A stretch of 64,000 bases of DNA from Penium margaritaceum (Eukaryota > Streptophyta > Zygnematophyceae > Desmidiales > Peniaceae). Numbering within the stretch: the first letter of the stretch is position 1; every line of letters starts with the position of its first letter. A model generated the notes under the pieces. It was not told the origin of the DNA. It worked only from the letters and a program-made list of their open reading frames with translations, and did no database searches. A program made the translations under genes and the position numbers. Location of the stretch: the NCBI GenBank assembly GCA_023375785.1, contig SZWC01006816.1:32098-96097 (forward strand), given 5' to 3'. This document shows, piece by piece, positions 23,501 to 37,700 of this stretch.

Positions 23501-24365
23501 NNNNNNNNNNNNNNNNNNNNNNNNNNNNNNNNNNNNNNNNNNNNNNNNNNNNNNNNNNNNNNNNNNNNNNNNNNGGGGTCCAAAGGATATTAGTATATGA
23601 TCAAAGTGTATGATGGAAGTGTATGAAGGAGTGTCTTACTTAATCAGTGACGTTACGTTGAAATAATCCATTTGTGTACATGGTCTCATATAACTTCTAT
23701 GAAGTTTCTCCTCCTTGTACACAAGTGTATTTTTGCTTATTGCTATCATACAAAATTCCATTCACTCCTTCATGCACTTTTCTCATACACTTTCCACTTG
23801 ATAAGGGGGAGGGGAGTGGAGGGTCCAAAAGATAAAAGTGTACGAGGTAAGTGTATGAAGGAGTACATCACTAAACAAGTGATATTACAATGAAACAATA
23901 CATTTGTAAACATCATTTCATACATCCTCTATGATGTTTCTCCTCCTTGAACACAAGTGTAATTTTGTATGTCACTATCATACAAAAATTGGTTCACTCC
24001 CTTATACACTCCTGTCATACACTTCCACTTGACGGGGGAGGAGGGAGGTGGAGGGGGGTTCAAAAGACAAAAGTGTATGAAGTAAGTATAAGAAGGAGTG
24101 TATCACTAAACAAGTGACATTAGATTGAAACAATATATTCATGTACATGATCACCTTCTACTTCTGTGAAGTTTCTCCTCGTTGTACACACGTGTACTTC
24201 TGTATGTCGCTATCACACAAAATTCTGTTCACTCCCTCATACACTCCCCTCATACACTTCCCACTTGACGGGGGAGGGGGGGAGGTGGAAGGGGGTAGAA
24301 GACTTAAGTGTTTGAGGTAATTGTATGAAGGAGTGTACAATTAAACGAGTGACGTTACAATAAAA
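20521..24365. repeat. Tandem ~250-bp satellite array inside the TIR element
   Basis: Phase-marking starts such as GTGTACACGATAAT recur at about 21049, 21298, 21551, 21800, 22049, 22301 and 22545, a spacing of 244-253 bp, with more diverged units on both sides. Each unit contains CTTCTATGAAGTTTCTCC, the palindrome GTACACAAGTGTAC, a T/C-rich part, and a G-rich block of G-runs that could form a quadruplex. The central units are most alike and the outer ones most diverged. An ATGGT microsatellite lies at 20521-20562. Open frames here are by-products of the repeat. Confidence 0.88.
22919..23574. other. Assembly gap, 656 N
   Basis: Unsequenced bases within the tandem array. The span corresponds to about two and a half repeat units if the gap size is real. 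Confidence 0.98.
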
Positions 24366-24532
24366 CAATACTTTTATTTTCACTAAGGAAATGAAAGAAA
24401 ACATGTATCTAGAGTCCCACCACTATGTGCCTCCCTCACATCCTAGAAACTTCTACAGACATAACCACATCTGTTGTACACAGGTCCTCTAGTGTATGAA
24501 AGTGGTCTGATTAACTCTAACTCCTCCTTCAC

Positions 24533-24581
24533 GGCCTCCATTGAAAGAGACGCAATCAGGAGGTCATTGGCATTGACATCT
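24533..24581 (-). pseudogene. Copia RT relic, 5' part (other half of the split relic)
   Basis: On the minus strand it reads through the catalytic-loop region as NDLLIASLSMEA, colinear with element C (47500-47550), and then joins 20076 once the insertion is removed. The relic ends near 24581, where similarity stops. The motif YVDD is degraded to VNAND. Confidence 0.7.
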
Positions 24582-25791
24582 TGAGACGGTGGGGGGAAGG
24601 CATATGTGCAAAATATTCTGATGTGGACAGAATGTTTTCTAGCTGGCTAGCATTGGTGAGAGAGAGATTGGTTGGTGTTGTTCCGTTGTGGTTGAATGGG
24701 TGGTTTCATGTTCTGGTCTCTGTGGAGAAACACCTGGTAATTGGCAGGGGAGATGATGAAAAAATTTGACCCTGGCGTGGGAAAACGGAGGGGGCACTGA
24801 GACCCTGTACTGCCAGCTCGTGCAATGAAGTTTAACTGTATTCTTCCTCCTCACCGGAAAGGCGAAAGTCGTCGTACTTGCTCACAAGTCATAGCACAAA
24901 TGTTGCTGGATGTTGAGAGACATTGCCATTTTATGATGCCATTGTTTCCCTCTCCCTCCCCATTCCTCTCCCCCTACCCTCTTGCACTCTCTATTTGTGT
25001 CTTGAAAACCGACTCTTTCAGCCAGGCGCAGTGCATTGTGACTTGCTACGTTCCAACGGCCCTTTAGAACAGGCGGGTGAGTGTGTGTTGTCTTGTGTCA
25101 TGCTGCCATGCCCACACATGTTTGGCGTGTCTAGTGCTCAGCCATCCCTGATTCCACTTTGTCTCTCCACCTCGTGAAACACAAAGGGGGATACAGACCC
25201 TTCCAAATGCGCACCTGGTGTTGACTTGCCAGTAAGGTCGACTAAGCATGTTAGGTCAAAATTGAATCAGATTTCGTCTCATTTCCTTTTGTTTTGACTT
25301 GATGTCGAAGTCGAAACAAAGAGAAATTTGACCAGGACCTTGCCAAAACAAAACAAAGCAAAATTGAGTTATGACAAGTCGGAATTGGACAAACTTACAG
25401 TCCAAATCGAAGCTTAATTACATTTTGCTTCGTTTCATATTGTTTCAATTTTCCAAAAACATGGGAAATTGCATTTGGAAAAAAAGGTTCATAAGCAAGA
25501 TTTGTTGGAAGGTGTACAAGCTTCAAATCAGGCCTAAAAAATGCTGAATGGCACGGGAAACACAAGAAACTAACATAAGGTCAAAATCAGAACGAAATAA
25601 AAAATTTCCACGAGTCTGTCAAAATGAAACGAAATCGAATTTCGTTCAGTTGAAATTAAACTGAAACTAGGGCAGCCGAAATCGATTTTGGCCGAAATTG
25701 AAGTAAAAAATTCAATTGCATTCCAGCCCAATATGCTTAGTGTCAGCGGCACTGTTGCTGTACAATCTGACTCTGTCTCCAATACTCATCT
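24582..25791. other. No gene recognised
   Basis: Mixed sequence with an A/T-rich, homopurine-leaning part around 25260-25730. Short open frames match nothing known. It ends at the start of the hexamer satellite. Confidence 0.45.
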
Positions 25792-28700
25792 TTGATTCCG
25801 ACTCCGACTACAACTCCGACTCCGACTCCGCTTCCAAATCCAGCTCCTGCTCTAACTCTGTCTCTAACTTTTACTCTGACACTGCCTCTGCCTCTGTCTC
25901 AGTCTCTGACTCTGACTCTAACTTTGACCCTGACGCTGACTCTGACTCTGACTCTGACTCTGACTCTGGCTCTGACACTGACTCAGACTCGGACTCAGAG
26001 TCAGACTCTGTCTCTGACTCAGACTCTCACTTTGACTCGGACTCAGACTCAGACTTGGATTCATACTCGTTTTTGGACTCCGACTCGGCCTCGGACTCGG
26101 TCTCGGGCTCGAAATCGGACTCGGACTCGGATTCAAAGTCGTTCTCGGACTTAGACTCGGACTGGGACTCAGACTTGGACTATGACCCGGACGCAGACTC
26201 GAAACCGGACTCAGACTCAGACTCGGGCTCGGACTCGGACTCAAACTTGGAATATGACCTGGACTCGGACTCGGAGTCAGACTCGGACTCCGACTCCGAC
26301 ACCGATTCGGACTCCGACTCCGACTCCTACTCCGACTCCAACTCTGCATCCAACTCCGACTCCAGCTGCAACTCCGACTCCGAATCCGACTCCGACTCCG
26401 ATTCCGACTCCAACTCCCACTCCAACTCCGATTCCGACTCCGACTCTGAATCCGACTGCGACCACGACTCCGACTCCGACTCCGACTCCGACTCCAGCTC
26501 CGACTTCGACTCCAACTCTGACTCTGACTCCGACTCCGAAATCGAATCTGACTGCGACTCTGACTGCGACTCTGACTCCAACTCCGACTCTGACTTCGAT
26601 TCCGACTCCGACTCTAACTTCAGCCCCGACTCCGACTCCGACTCCGACTCCGACTCCGACTCCGACTCCGACTCTGAATCCGTCTCCGACACGGGCTCTG
26701 ACTCCGACTCTGGCTCCGAATCCGGCTCCGACTCCGACTCCAGCTCCGACTCGGCACTGACTCTGACTCTGACTCTGACTCTGACTCTGACTCTGACTCT
26801 GACTCTGACTCTGACTCTGACTCTGACTCTGACTCTGACTCTGACTCTGACTCTGACTCTGACTCTGACTCTGACTCTGACTCCGACTCCAACTCCGAAT
26901 CCGACTCCGACTCCGACTCCGACTCCGACTCCGACTCCGACTCTGAATCCGTCTCCGACACGGGCTCTGACTCCGACTCTGGCTCCGAATCCGGCTCCGA
27001 CTCCGACTCCAACTCCGACTCGGCACTGACTCTGACTCTGACTGCGACTCCGACTGCGAGTGCGACTGCAAGTGCGACTGCAACTGCAACTAAGACTACG
27101 ACTCCGACAAAGACTCTGACTCCTTCTCCACCTCTGATTCCGAGTCCAATTCTCACTCATACACAGACTCCGACTCCGACTCGGACTCCGACTCTGACTC
27201 CGACTCGGACTCTGACTTCGACTCCAACTCTGACTCCGACTCCAACTCCGAATCCGACTCCCAGTCCCACTTGGACTCCGACTCAGACTTTTACTCCCAC
27301 TCTGACTCGAACTCGGACTACAACTCTGACTCCGACTCTGACTCTTACTTTGACAAGAACTACGACTACGACTCCTACTCTGACTCCGTCTCCGACTCTG
27401 AATCCGATGTCGACAATGACTACGAATACGCCTCCGACTCCGAATCCAACTCCGACTCGGACTCCAACTCCGACTCCGACTCTGACTCCAACTCCGCCTC
27501 CGACTCTGACTCTGACTCCTCCTCCGACTCGGACTCCGACCCCGACTCTGAATCTGATTCCAACTCCGACTTCGATGACAACTCCGACTCTGACTCCGAA
27601 TCCGATTCCGACTCTGACTCCGAATCAGACTCCAACTCTGACTCCGACTCCGACTCCAACTCTACTCCGACTCCCGATCCGACTCCGAGTCCGGCTCTGA
27701 TTCTGACTTGGACTCGTACTCCGACTCCGACCCTGACTTTGACTATGACTACAACTCCGACTCCGAATCCAAGTCCAACTCCGCCTCCAACTGTGATTCC
27801 GACTCTGGCTCTGAATCCAACTCTGACTCTGGCCCCAATTCTGACTCCGACTCAGACTCCTACTCTAAGTCTGACTCCGACTCCGACTATGACTCCGATT
27901 ACAACTCCGACTCCAACTCAGACTCCGACTCTGACTTCGACGCCGACTCCGACTCCGATTCTGACTCCGACTCTGACTCTGATTCCGACTCTGACTACAA
28001 CTCCGACTCCGACTCTGACTCTGACTCCGACTCCGACTACGACTCCAACTCCGACTCCGACTCTGACTCCGACTCCAACTCCGAATCCGACTTCCAGTCG
28101 CACTTGGACTCCAACTCAGACTCCAACTCCCACTCCGACTCCGACTCTGCCTCCGACTACGACTCAGACTCTGACTTTGACTCCGACTCCGACTCCGACT
28201 CGGACTCTGACTCGGACTTTGACAATAACTATGACTACAACTCCAACTCCGACTCCATCTCGGACTCCGACTCCGACTCCGACTCGGACTTCGACTCCAA
28301 CTCAGACTTCGACTCAGACTTCGACTATGCCTTTGACTCTGACTCTGACTCCGAATCCGATTCCGACTCCGTCTCTGACTCGGCCTCCGACTCCGACTCC
28401 AACTCCGACTCTGACTCTTACTCTGACTCCGAATCCGACCCTGACTCTGACTCTGACCCCAACTCTGACTCGGACTCCGACTCTGACTCCGACTCTGACT
28501 CTGACTCCGATTCTGAATTCGACTCTATCTGCAATTCTGCTCCCACTGCTGATATGACTCTGACTCCGACTCTGACTCCGACTCGGACTCCGACCCTGAC
28601 TTTGACCCTGACTTTGACTATGACTACAACTCCAACTCCAACACTGCCTCTGACTGTGATCCCGACTCCGACTCCGACTCCAATTCTGACTCCGACTCCA

Positions 28701-31700
28701 ATTTGGAATCCAACTCCGACTCCCACTCCAAGTCTGACTCCGACTCTGACTCTGACTCCGACTGGGATTCCGACTCTGACTCTGACTCCAACTTCAACTC
28801 TGACTCCAGCTCCAACTCCGACTCCGACTCCGTCTCTGACTCTGACTCCAACTAGGACTCCGAATCCGACTCCGGCACTGAATCCGACTCTGAATCTAAC
28901 TCCGACTTTGACTCCGACTCCGACTAAGACTCCGAGTCCAACTCTGACTCCGAATCAGACTCCGACTCTGACTCCGAGTCCGCCTCTGCCTCCGATTCTG
29001 ACTCCGACTCCTACCCTGACTCCGACTCAAACTACGACTTTGACTCCGTCTCCGACTCCAACTCCGACCCTGACCCTGACACCGACTCAAACTTCGGCTC
29101 TGGCTCCGGCTCCGGCTCTGGCTCTGGCTCCGACTCCGACCTCGGATTTGACTCAGACTCTGACTCCGACTCCAACTCCGGCTCCGACTCCGACTCTGAC
29201 TCTGATTCTGACTCCTACTCCGACTCTGACTCAGACTCCAACTCCGCTCCCACTCCAGATCCAAATCCGACTCCAGCTGTGGCTCTGACTCGGACTCAGA
29301 CTCTGACTCTAATCCCGACTTCAACTATGACTACAACTCCACTCCGACTACAACTCTGACTCCACCTCCGACTGCAATTCAGACCCCAACTCGGACTTCA
29401 ACTCTGACTCCGACTCCGATTCTTACACTGACTCTGACTCCAGCTCCAGCTGCCACTCCAACTCTGACTTCGACTCCAACTTTGACTCCGACCCCGACTC
29501 CAATTCCGACACAAAATCCGACTCCAACTCCGACTCCGACTCTAACACCGACACCGACTCCGACTCGGACTCTGACTCTCTCTGGCTCCGACTCCGATTC
29601 CGATTCTGACTCCGACTTTGACTCCGACTCCAACTCCGACTCCTACTTTGACTCTGACTTTGACTCCGAATCGGCCTCCGCCCCCAACTCCGACTCTGGC
29701 TTCTACTCCGACTCTGACTCCGACTCCGACTCCAGATCCGACTCCGACTCTGACTTTGACTCTGACTTGGAATTTTACAATGGCAATGACAACGACAATG
29801 ACTCCTACTTGGACTGTGTCACTGAACGTGAATCTGACTCTGAATCCGACTCCGACTCCGACTCCGAATCTGACTCCGCCTTGGACTCCGATTCCGACTC
29901 CAATTATGACTCCTAATCGGACTCCGACTCTGTCCCCGTCTCTGAATTTGACTCAAACTACGACTTCGACTCCGACTCCGACTCCGACTCCGACTCCGAC
30001 ACCGACTCCGACTCCGACTCCGGATCCGACTCCGACTCTGACTCCGACTCCGACTCGGACTCTCACTCCAATTCCGCTCCCACTCCCAATCCGACTCTGA
30101 CTTCGACTCTGACTCCGACTCGGAATCTGATTCTGACTTCGACTATGACTACATCTCCAAATCTGACTCCAGCTCCGACTCCACCTAAGACTGCGATTCT
30201 GACTCGGACTCTGACTCCAACTCTGACTCCGACTCCTACGCCGACTCGTAGTCCGACACCCACTCCATGTCTGACTCGGACTCCGACTCTGACTCTGACT
30301 CCGACCCCGACTCCGACTCTGAAACCAACTCTGACTCCCCCTCCGACTCCGACTCCAACTCCCACCCCGAATCGGACTACGACTCCGACTCCGACTATGA
30401 CTCCGACTCCAACTCTGACTCTGACTCAGAATCCAACTCCGACTCCGACTCCGACTCCGAGTCTGACTCCGACTCGGACTTTGACTACGACTCTGACTCT
30501 GGCTCTGACTCCGACTCGGACTTTGACTCTGACTCCGACTCTGCCTCCGCCTCTGACTCGGACTCCGACTAGGACTCCGACTTCGACTCCGACTCCGACT
30601 CCGACTCTGACTCTGACTCCGACTCCGACACCGACTCGGACTCCAACCGTGACAACTACTCCAACATCGGCTCCGGCTCTGACTCCGACTCCGACTCCGA
30701 CCATGACTCCGACTCCGACTACGACTCCGACTCCAACTCTGACTCTGACTCGGACTTCAACCCCGACTTTGACTATGACTACAACTTTGTTCCGACTCCA
30801 ACTCTGAATCCGCCCCCGACTGCGATTCGGACTCCGACTCTGATTCCGACTCATACTCCAACTCCCACTCCCACTCCAAGTCTGACTCCGACTGTGACTA
30901 CAACTCTAACTCTGACTCCGACTTTGACTCCGACTCCGACTCCGACTCTGACTCCGACTCGGACTCTGACTCTGACTCTGACTCCGACTCGGACTCTGAC
31001 TTTGACTCAGGCTCCGACTCCAACTCCAACTTTGACTCAAACTCTGAGTCTGACTCCCACTCCGACTCCGACTCCGACTCTGACTCCGACCTCGCCTCCG
31101 CCTCCGCCATTGACTCTGACTCCGACTCTGACTCTGACTCTGACTCCGACTCCAAATCTGACTCCGACTCCGACTCCGACTCTGACTCCGACTCGGACTC
31201 TGACAACGACTCCGACTCCGACTCCGACTCCAACTCCGACACCGACTCCAACTTCGACTCCGACTCTGACTCCGACTCGGACTCTGACTCCGACTCCGAC
31301 TCCGACTCCGACTCCGCCTCCGACTCCGACTCTGACTCCGACTCTGACTCTGACTCTGACTCCGACTCCGACTCCGACTCTGACTCCGACTCTGACTCTG
31401 ACTCTGACTCCGACTCCAAATCTGACTCCGACTCCGACTCCGACTCTGACTCCGACTCGGACTCTGACAACGACTCCGACTCCGACTCCGACTCCAACTC
31501 CGACACCGACTCCAACTTCGACTCCGACTCTGACTCCGAATCGGACTCTGACTCCGACTCAAACTCTGACTCTGACTCGGACTTCGACTTCACCACTTAC
31601 TCCATCTTCGACTTCGACTCCAAATCTGATTCCGCCTCCGACTACTACTCTGACTCCAAGTCCGATTTCGACTCTGACTAAAATCTGACTCCGACTCGGA

Positions 31701-34700
31701 CTCTGACTCTGACTCGGACTCCGACTCCCACTCCGACTCCGACTCCGACTCTGACACTGACTCCGACTCCGACTCCGACTCTGACTCCGACTCCGACTCC
31801 GACTCCGACTCCGCCTCCGACTCGGATTCTGACTCCGACGCTGACTCCAACTCTGACTTTGACTCTGATTCCGACTCCGACTCTGAATCCTACTCTGACT
31901 CTGACTCCGAATCCAACTATGACTCCATCTCCGACTCGGGCCCCGACTCCGACTCCAACTCTGAATCTGAATTCAACTCCGACTCCGACTCCGACTCCGC
32001 CTCCGACTCCGACTCTGACTCTGACTCCGACTATGACTGCAACACCGACTATGACTCTGACTGGAACTCCGACTCCGACTCCCACTCCAACTCCGACTCT
32101 GACCCCGATTCCATCTTTGACTCTGACTCCGACTCCGACTCCGACTGCAACTCGGAATCCGACTCCGACTCCAACTCTGACTCCCTTTCTGACTCCGACT
32201 CCGACTCTGCCTCCGACTCGGATTCTGACTCTGACTCCAACGCCGACATTGACTCCGACTTTGAAAATGACTACAACTACGACTCCGAATTTGACTCCGT
32301 CTCCGACTCTGACTTCAACTCGGACTCCGACTCCAACTTTGACAATGTTTATGACTACGCCTCCATCTCCGAGTCTGACTCCGACTCCAACTCCCACTCC
32401 GACTCCGACTCCGACCCTGACTCCGACTCCATCTCTTACACTGCCTCGGACTGCGATTCCGAATCTGTCTCCGACTCCAACTCTGACTCCGACTCCGATT
32501 CCGACTCCAACTCCGACTCCCACTCCAAGTCCGACTCCGGCTTCGAATCTTACTCCGACTCTGACTCGTACTCCGACTCTGACTATGACTCTGACTCCGA
32601 CTCCTACTCCGACTCTGACTCCGACTCTGACTCTGACTCCGACTCCGGCTCCGACTTCCACTCCGACTCCAACTCCGACTCTGAATCCGACTCCAACTCT
32701 GAATCCGACCCTGAATCCGACTCTGACTTTGACTTCGACTTCGACTACGACTCCAACTCTGACTCTGACTCCGACTCACACTCAGACTCCGACTCCGAAT
32801 CCACCTTCGCCTCCAGCTCTGACTCCTACTTCAACTCCGACTCCGACTTCGTCTCCGACTCCGACTGTGACTCGGACTCTGACTCCAACTCCGACTCTGA
32901 CCCTGACTCTGACACAGACTCCAACTTTGGCTGTGGCTCTGGCTCCTGCTCTGGCTCCGGCTCCATCTCCGACTCCAACCCCGACTCTGACTCTGACTCG
33001 GACTCAAACTCCGACTCTGACTCGGACTCTGACTTTGACTCCGACTTAGACTCCGACTCCGACTCCTACTCCGACTCCGACTCCGACTCTGACTCCGACT
33101 CCAAATCTGACTCTGACTCTGACTAGAACCCCGCTCGAGATTTCACTCTGACTCAAACTCCTTCTCGGACTCGGACTCGGACTCGGACTCCGACTTTGAC
33201 TCTGACTCGGACTCCGACTCCAAATCCGACTCTGACTCTGACTCCAACTCTGACTCCGACTCCGACTGTGACTCCAAATTTGACTCCAACTCTAACTCCG
33301 ACTCTGCCTACGGCTCCGACTCCGACTTCAAAACTGACTCTGACTCCGACTTGGACTCTGTCTCCAAATCCGACTCCGACCCCGACTCTGAATACGACTC
33401 CGAATCCAACTCCCACTGCGACTCCGACTCCAACTCCGACTTCTACTCTGACTCCGACTCGGACTCCGCCTCCAATTCCGATTCCGACTCTGATTCGACT
33501 CCGACTCCGAATCCGATTCTGACTCCGATTCCAACTCTGACTCCGAGGACGATTCCGACTCCGACTCCGACTCCGACTCCGACTCCTGCTCCAGTTCCAG
33601 CTCCGGCTCCGATTCCGACCCCGAATCTGACTCCGACTACAACTCGGACTCCGACTCTGACTTCGACTCCGAATCCAACTCTGAATTCTGACTCCGAATC
33701 CGATTCTGTCTCTGACTCCGACTCCAACTCCGACTCTGAGTCCAACTCCATTTCCACAACGACTACAACTACAACTGCGATCTGACTCTGACCCCTTCTC
33801 TGACTCTGACTCGGACTCCGACTTTGACTCTGTCTCCGACTCCGACTACGACTCCCAATCCGTCTCCGACTCCGACTCTGACTTCGACTCTGACTCTGAC
33901 TCCGACACCGACTCTGACTCCGACTTGACTCCGACTCGACTCCGCCTCCGCCTCCAACTCCGACTCTGACTCCGACTCCGACTCCGACTCCAATCCCGAC
34001 TGCGACTCCGACCCTGACCCTGACACAAAGTCCAAATTTGGCTCTGGCTCGGGCTCTGGCTGTCGCTCCGGCTCCGACTCCGACTCCGAATCCGACTCAG
34101 ACTTCGACTCCGACTCTAACTCGGACTCCGAATCCAACTCCAATTTTGACCCCGACTCCAACTCTGACTCCAACTCGTCTCCGACTTTGTCTCCAACTCC
34201 GCTCCCACTCCTGATCCAAACCCGACTCCGGCTCTGACTCCGAATTGGACTTGGACTCCGACTCCAATCCTGACTTCAACTGACTACAACTCCGTTCTGA
34301 CTCCAGATCCGACTCCGCCTATGACTGTGTTTCAGACTCCGACGACGACTCCAACTCTGGCTCCGACTCCAACTCTAACTCCGACTCTGATTCCGACTCC
34401 GACTTCGACTCCCACTCCAACTCCGACTCCAACTCCGACTCTGACTCTGACTCCATCACAAACTCCAACTCAAACTCTGACTTTGATCCCGACTCCGACT
34501 CCGACTCCGACTCCGACTCGGACTCGGACTGTCTCCAGCTCCGACTCCGACTCCGACTCTGACTCCAACTGTGATTCCGACTCCGACTCCGCCTCCGCCC
34601 CCGCCTCCGACTCTGACTCAGATTCCGACTCCGACTCTGACTCCGACTTCGAATCAGACTCCGACTCCAACTCCAGCTCCAACTCCAACTCTGATTTCGG

Positions 34701-37700
34701 CTCCAACTGAAACTCTGACTGCGACTCTGACTCTGACTCCGACTTTGACAACGACTACGGCTTTGTCTTGTACTCGGACTCGGTCTCAGACTCCGACTTT
34801 GACTCCAACTCTGACTCTGACTCTGACTCAAACTCTGACTCCGCCTCGGACTCCTACTCCGACTCCGACTCTGACCCCGACTCTGACTTTGACTCAAACT
34901 CCGACTTCGACTCCGACTCCGACTCCGACACCGACTCTGATTCCGACTCCAGCTCCGACTCTGACTCCGAATCCGACTCCGACTCCGACTCCGACTCCGA
35001 CTCTGACTCCAACTCTGCTCCCACTCCCAATCTGAATCAAACTCGACTTGGACTCTGACTCCGACTCCGACTCCGACTTCGACTATGACTACATCTACAA
35101 CTCCAGCTCCGACTCCGCCTCCGAGTGCGATTCTGACTCCAACTCCGACTCCAACTCAGACTCCGACTCCGATTCCGACTCTGACTCCGACTCATACTCC
35201 TTGTCTGACTCCGACTCTGACTCTGACTCCGACCCCGACCCCGACTCCGACTCCGACTCTGACACCGACTCTGACTCCGTCTCTGACTCCGATTCTGACT
35301 CCGACTCCAACTCTGAATCTGACTACGATTCCGACTCGGACTACGACCCCGACTCCAATTCCGAATCCGACTCAGACTCCAACTCCGACTTCGACTCAGA
35401 CTCCGACTCCGACCCGGACTCTGACTCTGACTCTTACTTCAACTCCGACTATGACTACGGCTCTGACTCCGACTCTGACTCCCACTCAGAATCCAACTCC
35501 GACTCCGACATTGCCTCCGCCTCTGACTCCGACTCCGAATAGGACTCCTTCTCCGACTCTGACTCCGACTCCGACTCTGATTCCGACTCCGACTCCGAGC
35601 CCGACTCCGACCCTGACATCGACTCCAACTTCGGCTCCGGCTCCGATTCCGACACCGACTCCGACTCTGACTCCCAATCCTACTCCGACTCCAACTCCAC
35701 CTCCGACTCCGACTCTGACTCCTACTCCGACTCCGACTCTGAATTTGACTCCAACTCTGAATCAGACACTCTCCGCCTCGACTCTTGATCCGTCTCTAAC
35801 TCCAACTCTGACTCTGACTCGGACTTGAACCGTGACTTTGACTATGACAAAACCTTTGTTCCGAATGCAACTCTGAATCCGCCTCCGACTGCGATTCGGA
35901 CTCCGACTCTGATTCCGACTCCGACTCCGACTCCGACTCGCACTCCAACTCTGACCCTGACTCTGACTCTGACTCTGACTCTGACTCTGACTACGACTCC
36001 AACTCCGACTCCGACTTAGACTCCGATTCCGACTCCGACTCCGACTCCGACTCGGACTCCGACTCTGACTCCGACTCAGACTCTGAGTTCGACTCCGGCT
36101 CCGACTCCGACTCCGACTCCAACTTTGACTCCGACTACTAGTCCGACTCCAAATCCGACTCCGACTATGACACTGACTCCGACCTGGCCTCTGCCTCCGC
36201 CTTCAACTCAGACTCCAACTCTGACTCTGACTCCGTCTCCAACTCCGAATCCAAATCTGAATCCAACTCCGACTCCGACTCCGACTCCGACTCCGAATAC
36301 GACTCCAACTCCGACTCTGACAACGACTCTGACTCCGACTCCGACTCCGACTCCGACTCCGACTCCGACTCCGACTCCAACTCCAACTCCGACTCCGACT
36401 CCGACTCCAACTTCGACTCTGACTCCAACTCCGAATCTGACTCTGACTCTGAGTCAGACTCTGACTCTGACTCCGACTCCGACTTCACCACCGACTCCAT
36501 CTCCGACTCCGACTCTGACTCCAACTCCCCCTCCAACTACGACTCCGACTCCAACTCCAACTTCGACTCTGACTCCGAATCTGACTCCGAATCAGACTCC
36601 GACTCCCATCTGATTCCAACTCCGACTCTGACTCTGACTCTGACTCCGCCTCCGACTCCGACTCCGCCTCCGACTCCAATTCTGACTCTGACTCTGACTT
36701 TAACTCTGACTTTGACTCCAATTCCGACTCCGCCTCTGACTCCTACTCGGACTTCAACTCCGACTCCAACTATGACTCCGGCTCCGAATCCAAATCTGAC
36801 TCCAACTTTTAATCTGACTTCAACTCCGATTCCAACTCCAACTCCAATTTTTCCTTTGCCTCCGCCTCCAACTCTGACTCCGACTCCGACTCTGACACCG
36901 ACTCCGAATCCGACTATGAATCCAACTCCGACTCCGACTCCAACTCCGACTTCGACTCCTACTCTGACAATGACTCCAACTCCGACTCTGACTCCGACTC
37001 CGACTCCGACTCCAACTTCGACTCTGACTCTGACTCCGACTCTGACTCTGACTCTGACTCTGACTCTGACTCTGACTCCGACTCCGACTTTGCCACCGAC
37101 TCCATCTCCGAGTCCGAGTCCGACTCCGACTCCGCCTCCGACTTCAACTCTGACTCCGACTCCGACTCTGACTCCGATGTGACTCCGACTCCGACTCCGA
37201 CTGTGACCAATAATCTGACTCCTACTCCGACTCCATCTAGGCCTCCAAACTTGACTCCGACTCCGACTCCGACTCCGAATCCGACTCTGACTCCAACTCC
37301 GACTCTGACTCTAACTCCAACTCTGCCTACGTCTCAGACTCCGACTTCAAAACCGACTCTGACTTTGACTGTGACTCCGCCTACGACTCCGACTCCGAAT
37401 CCGACTCTGACTCCGGCTCCGACTTCGTCTCCGACTCGACTCTGATTCGGACTCTGACTCCCGACTTTGACTCCGAGTCCGACGCCGATACCGACTCCGA
37501 CCCCGACTCCGAGTCCGACTCTGACTCCGACTCCAACTTTGACTCCATCTCTGACTTCGAATCGGACTCCGGCTTCGACAACGACAATGACTACAACTTG
37601 GACTCTGACTCCGACTCCAACTCGGATTTCGATAAGACTCCGACTTGGACCTTGACTTCGACTCCGACTCCGACTCTGACTCCGACTCCAACTCCGACTC

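Larger units (their letters stand above)
20077..24522. mobile_element. TIR-bounded insertion filled with ~250-bp tandem repeats (Mutator-like by TSD length)
   Basis: The insertion splits a Copia RT relic. The 10-bp CCTCCTTCAC lies at 20067-20076 and again at 24523-24532, and the Copia sequence reads through once one copy is removed. The first 48 bases and the reverse complement of the last 48 match at about 33 positions without gaps, including AATCA, TTCAT, CACTA and CTGTGTACA, so the ends are terminal inverted repeats. Between them lies a tandem satellite and a 656-base gap. No transposase is seen; one could hide only in the gap. A 9-11-bp duplication with long inverted ends is the habit of Mutator-like elements, so a non-autonomous MULE is the best guess. 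Confidence 0.72.

Noticed and set aside
22778-23613. Open frames of more than 220 codons across the N gap
   Set aside because: They consist almost entirely of unknown bases.
20077-24522. CRISPR-like array
   Set aside because: Repeats are about 250 bp, diverged and without unique spacers, in a eukaryotic transposon context.
25716-29288. Very long open frames with Asp-Ser, Thr-Pro or Arg-Ser/Ser-Glu repeats (SR-protein-like on the minus strand)
   Set aside because: They occur in several frames on both strands because GACTCN rarely creates stops, and the encoded repeat changes type inside one frame.
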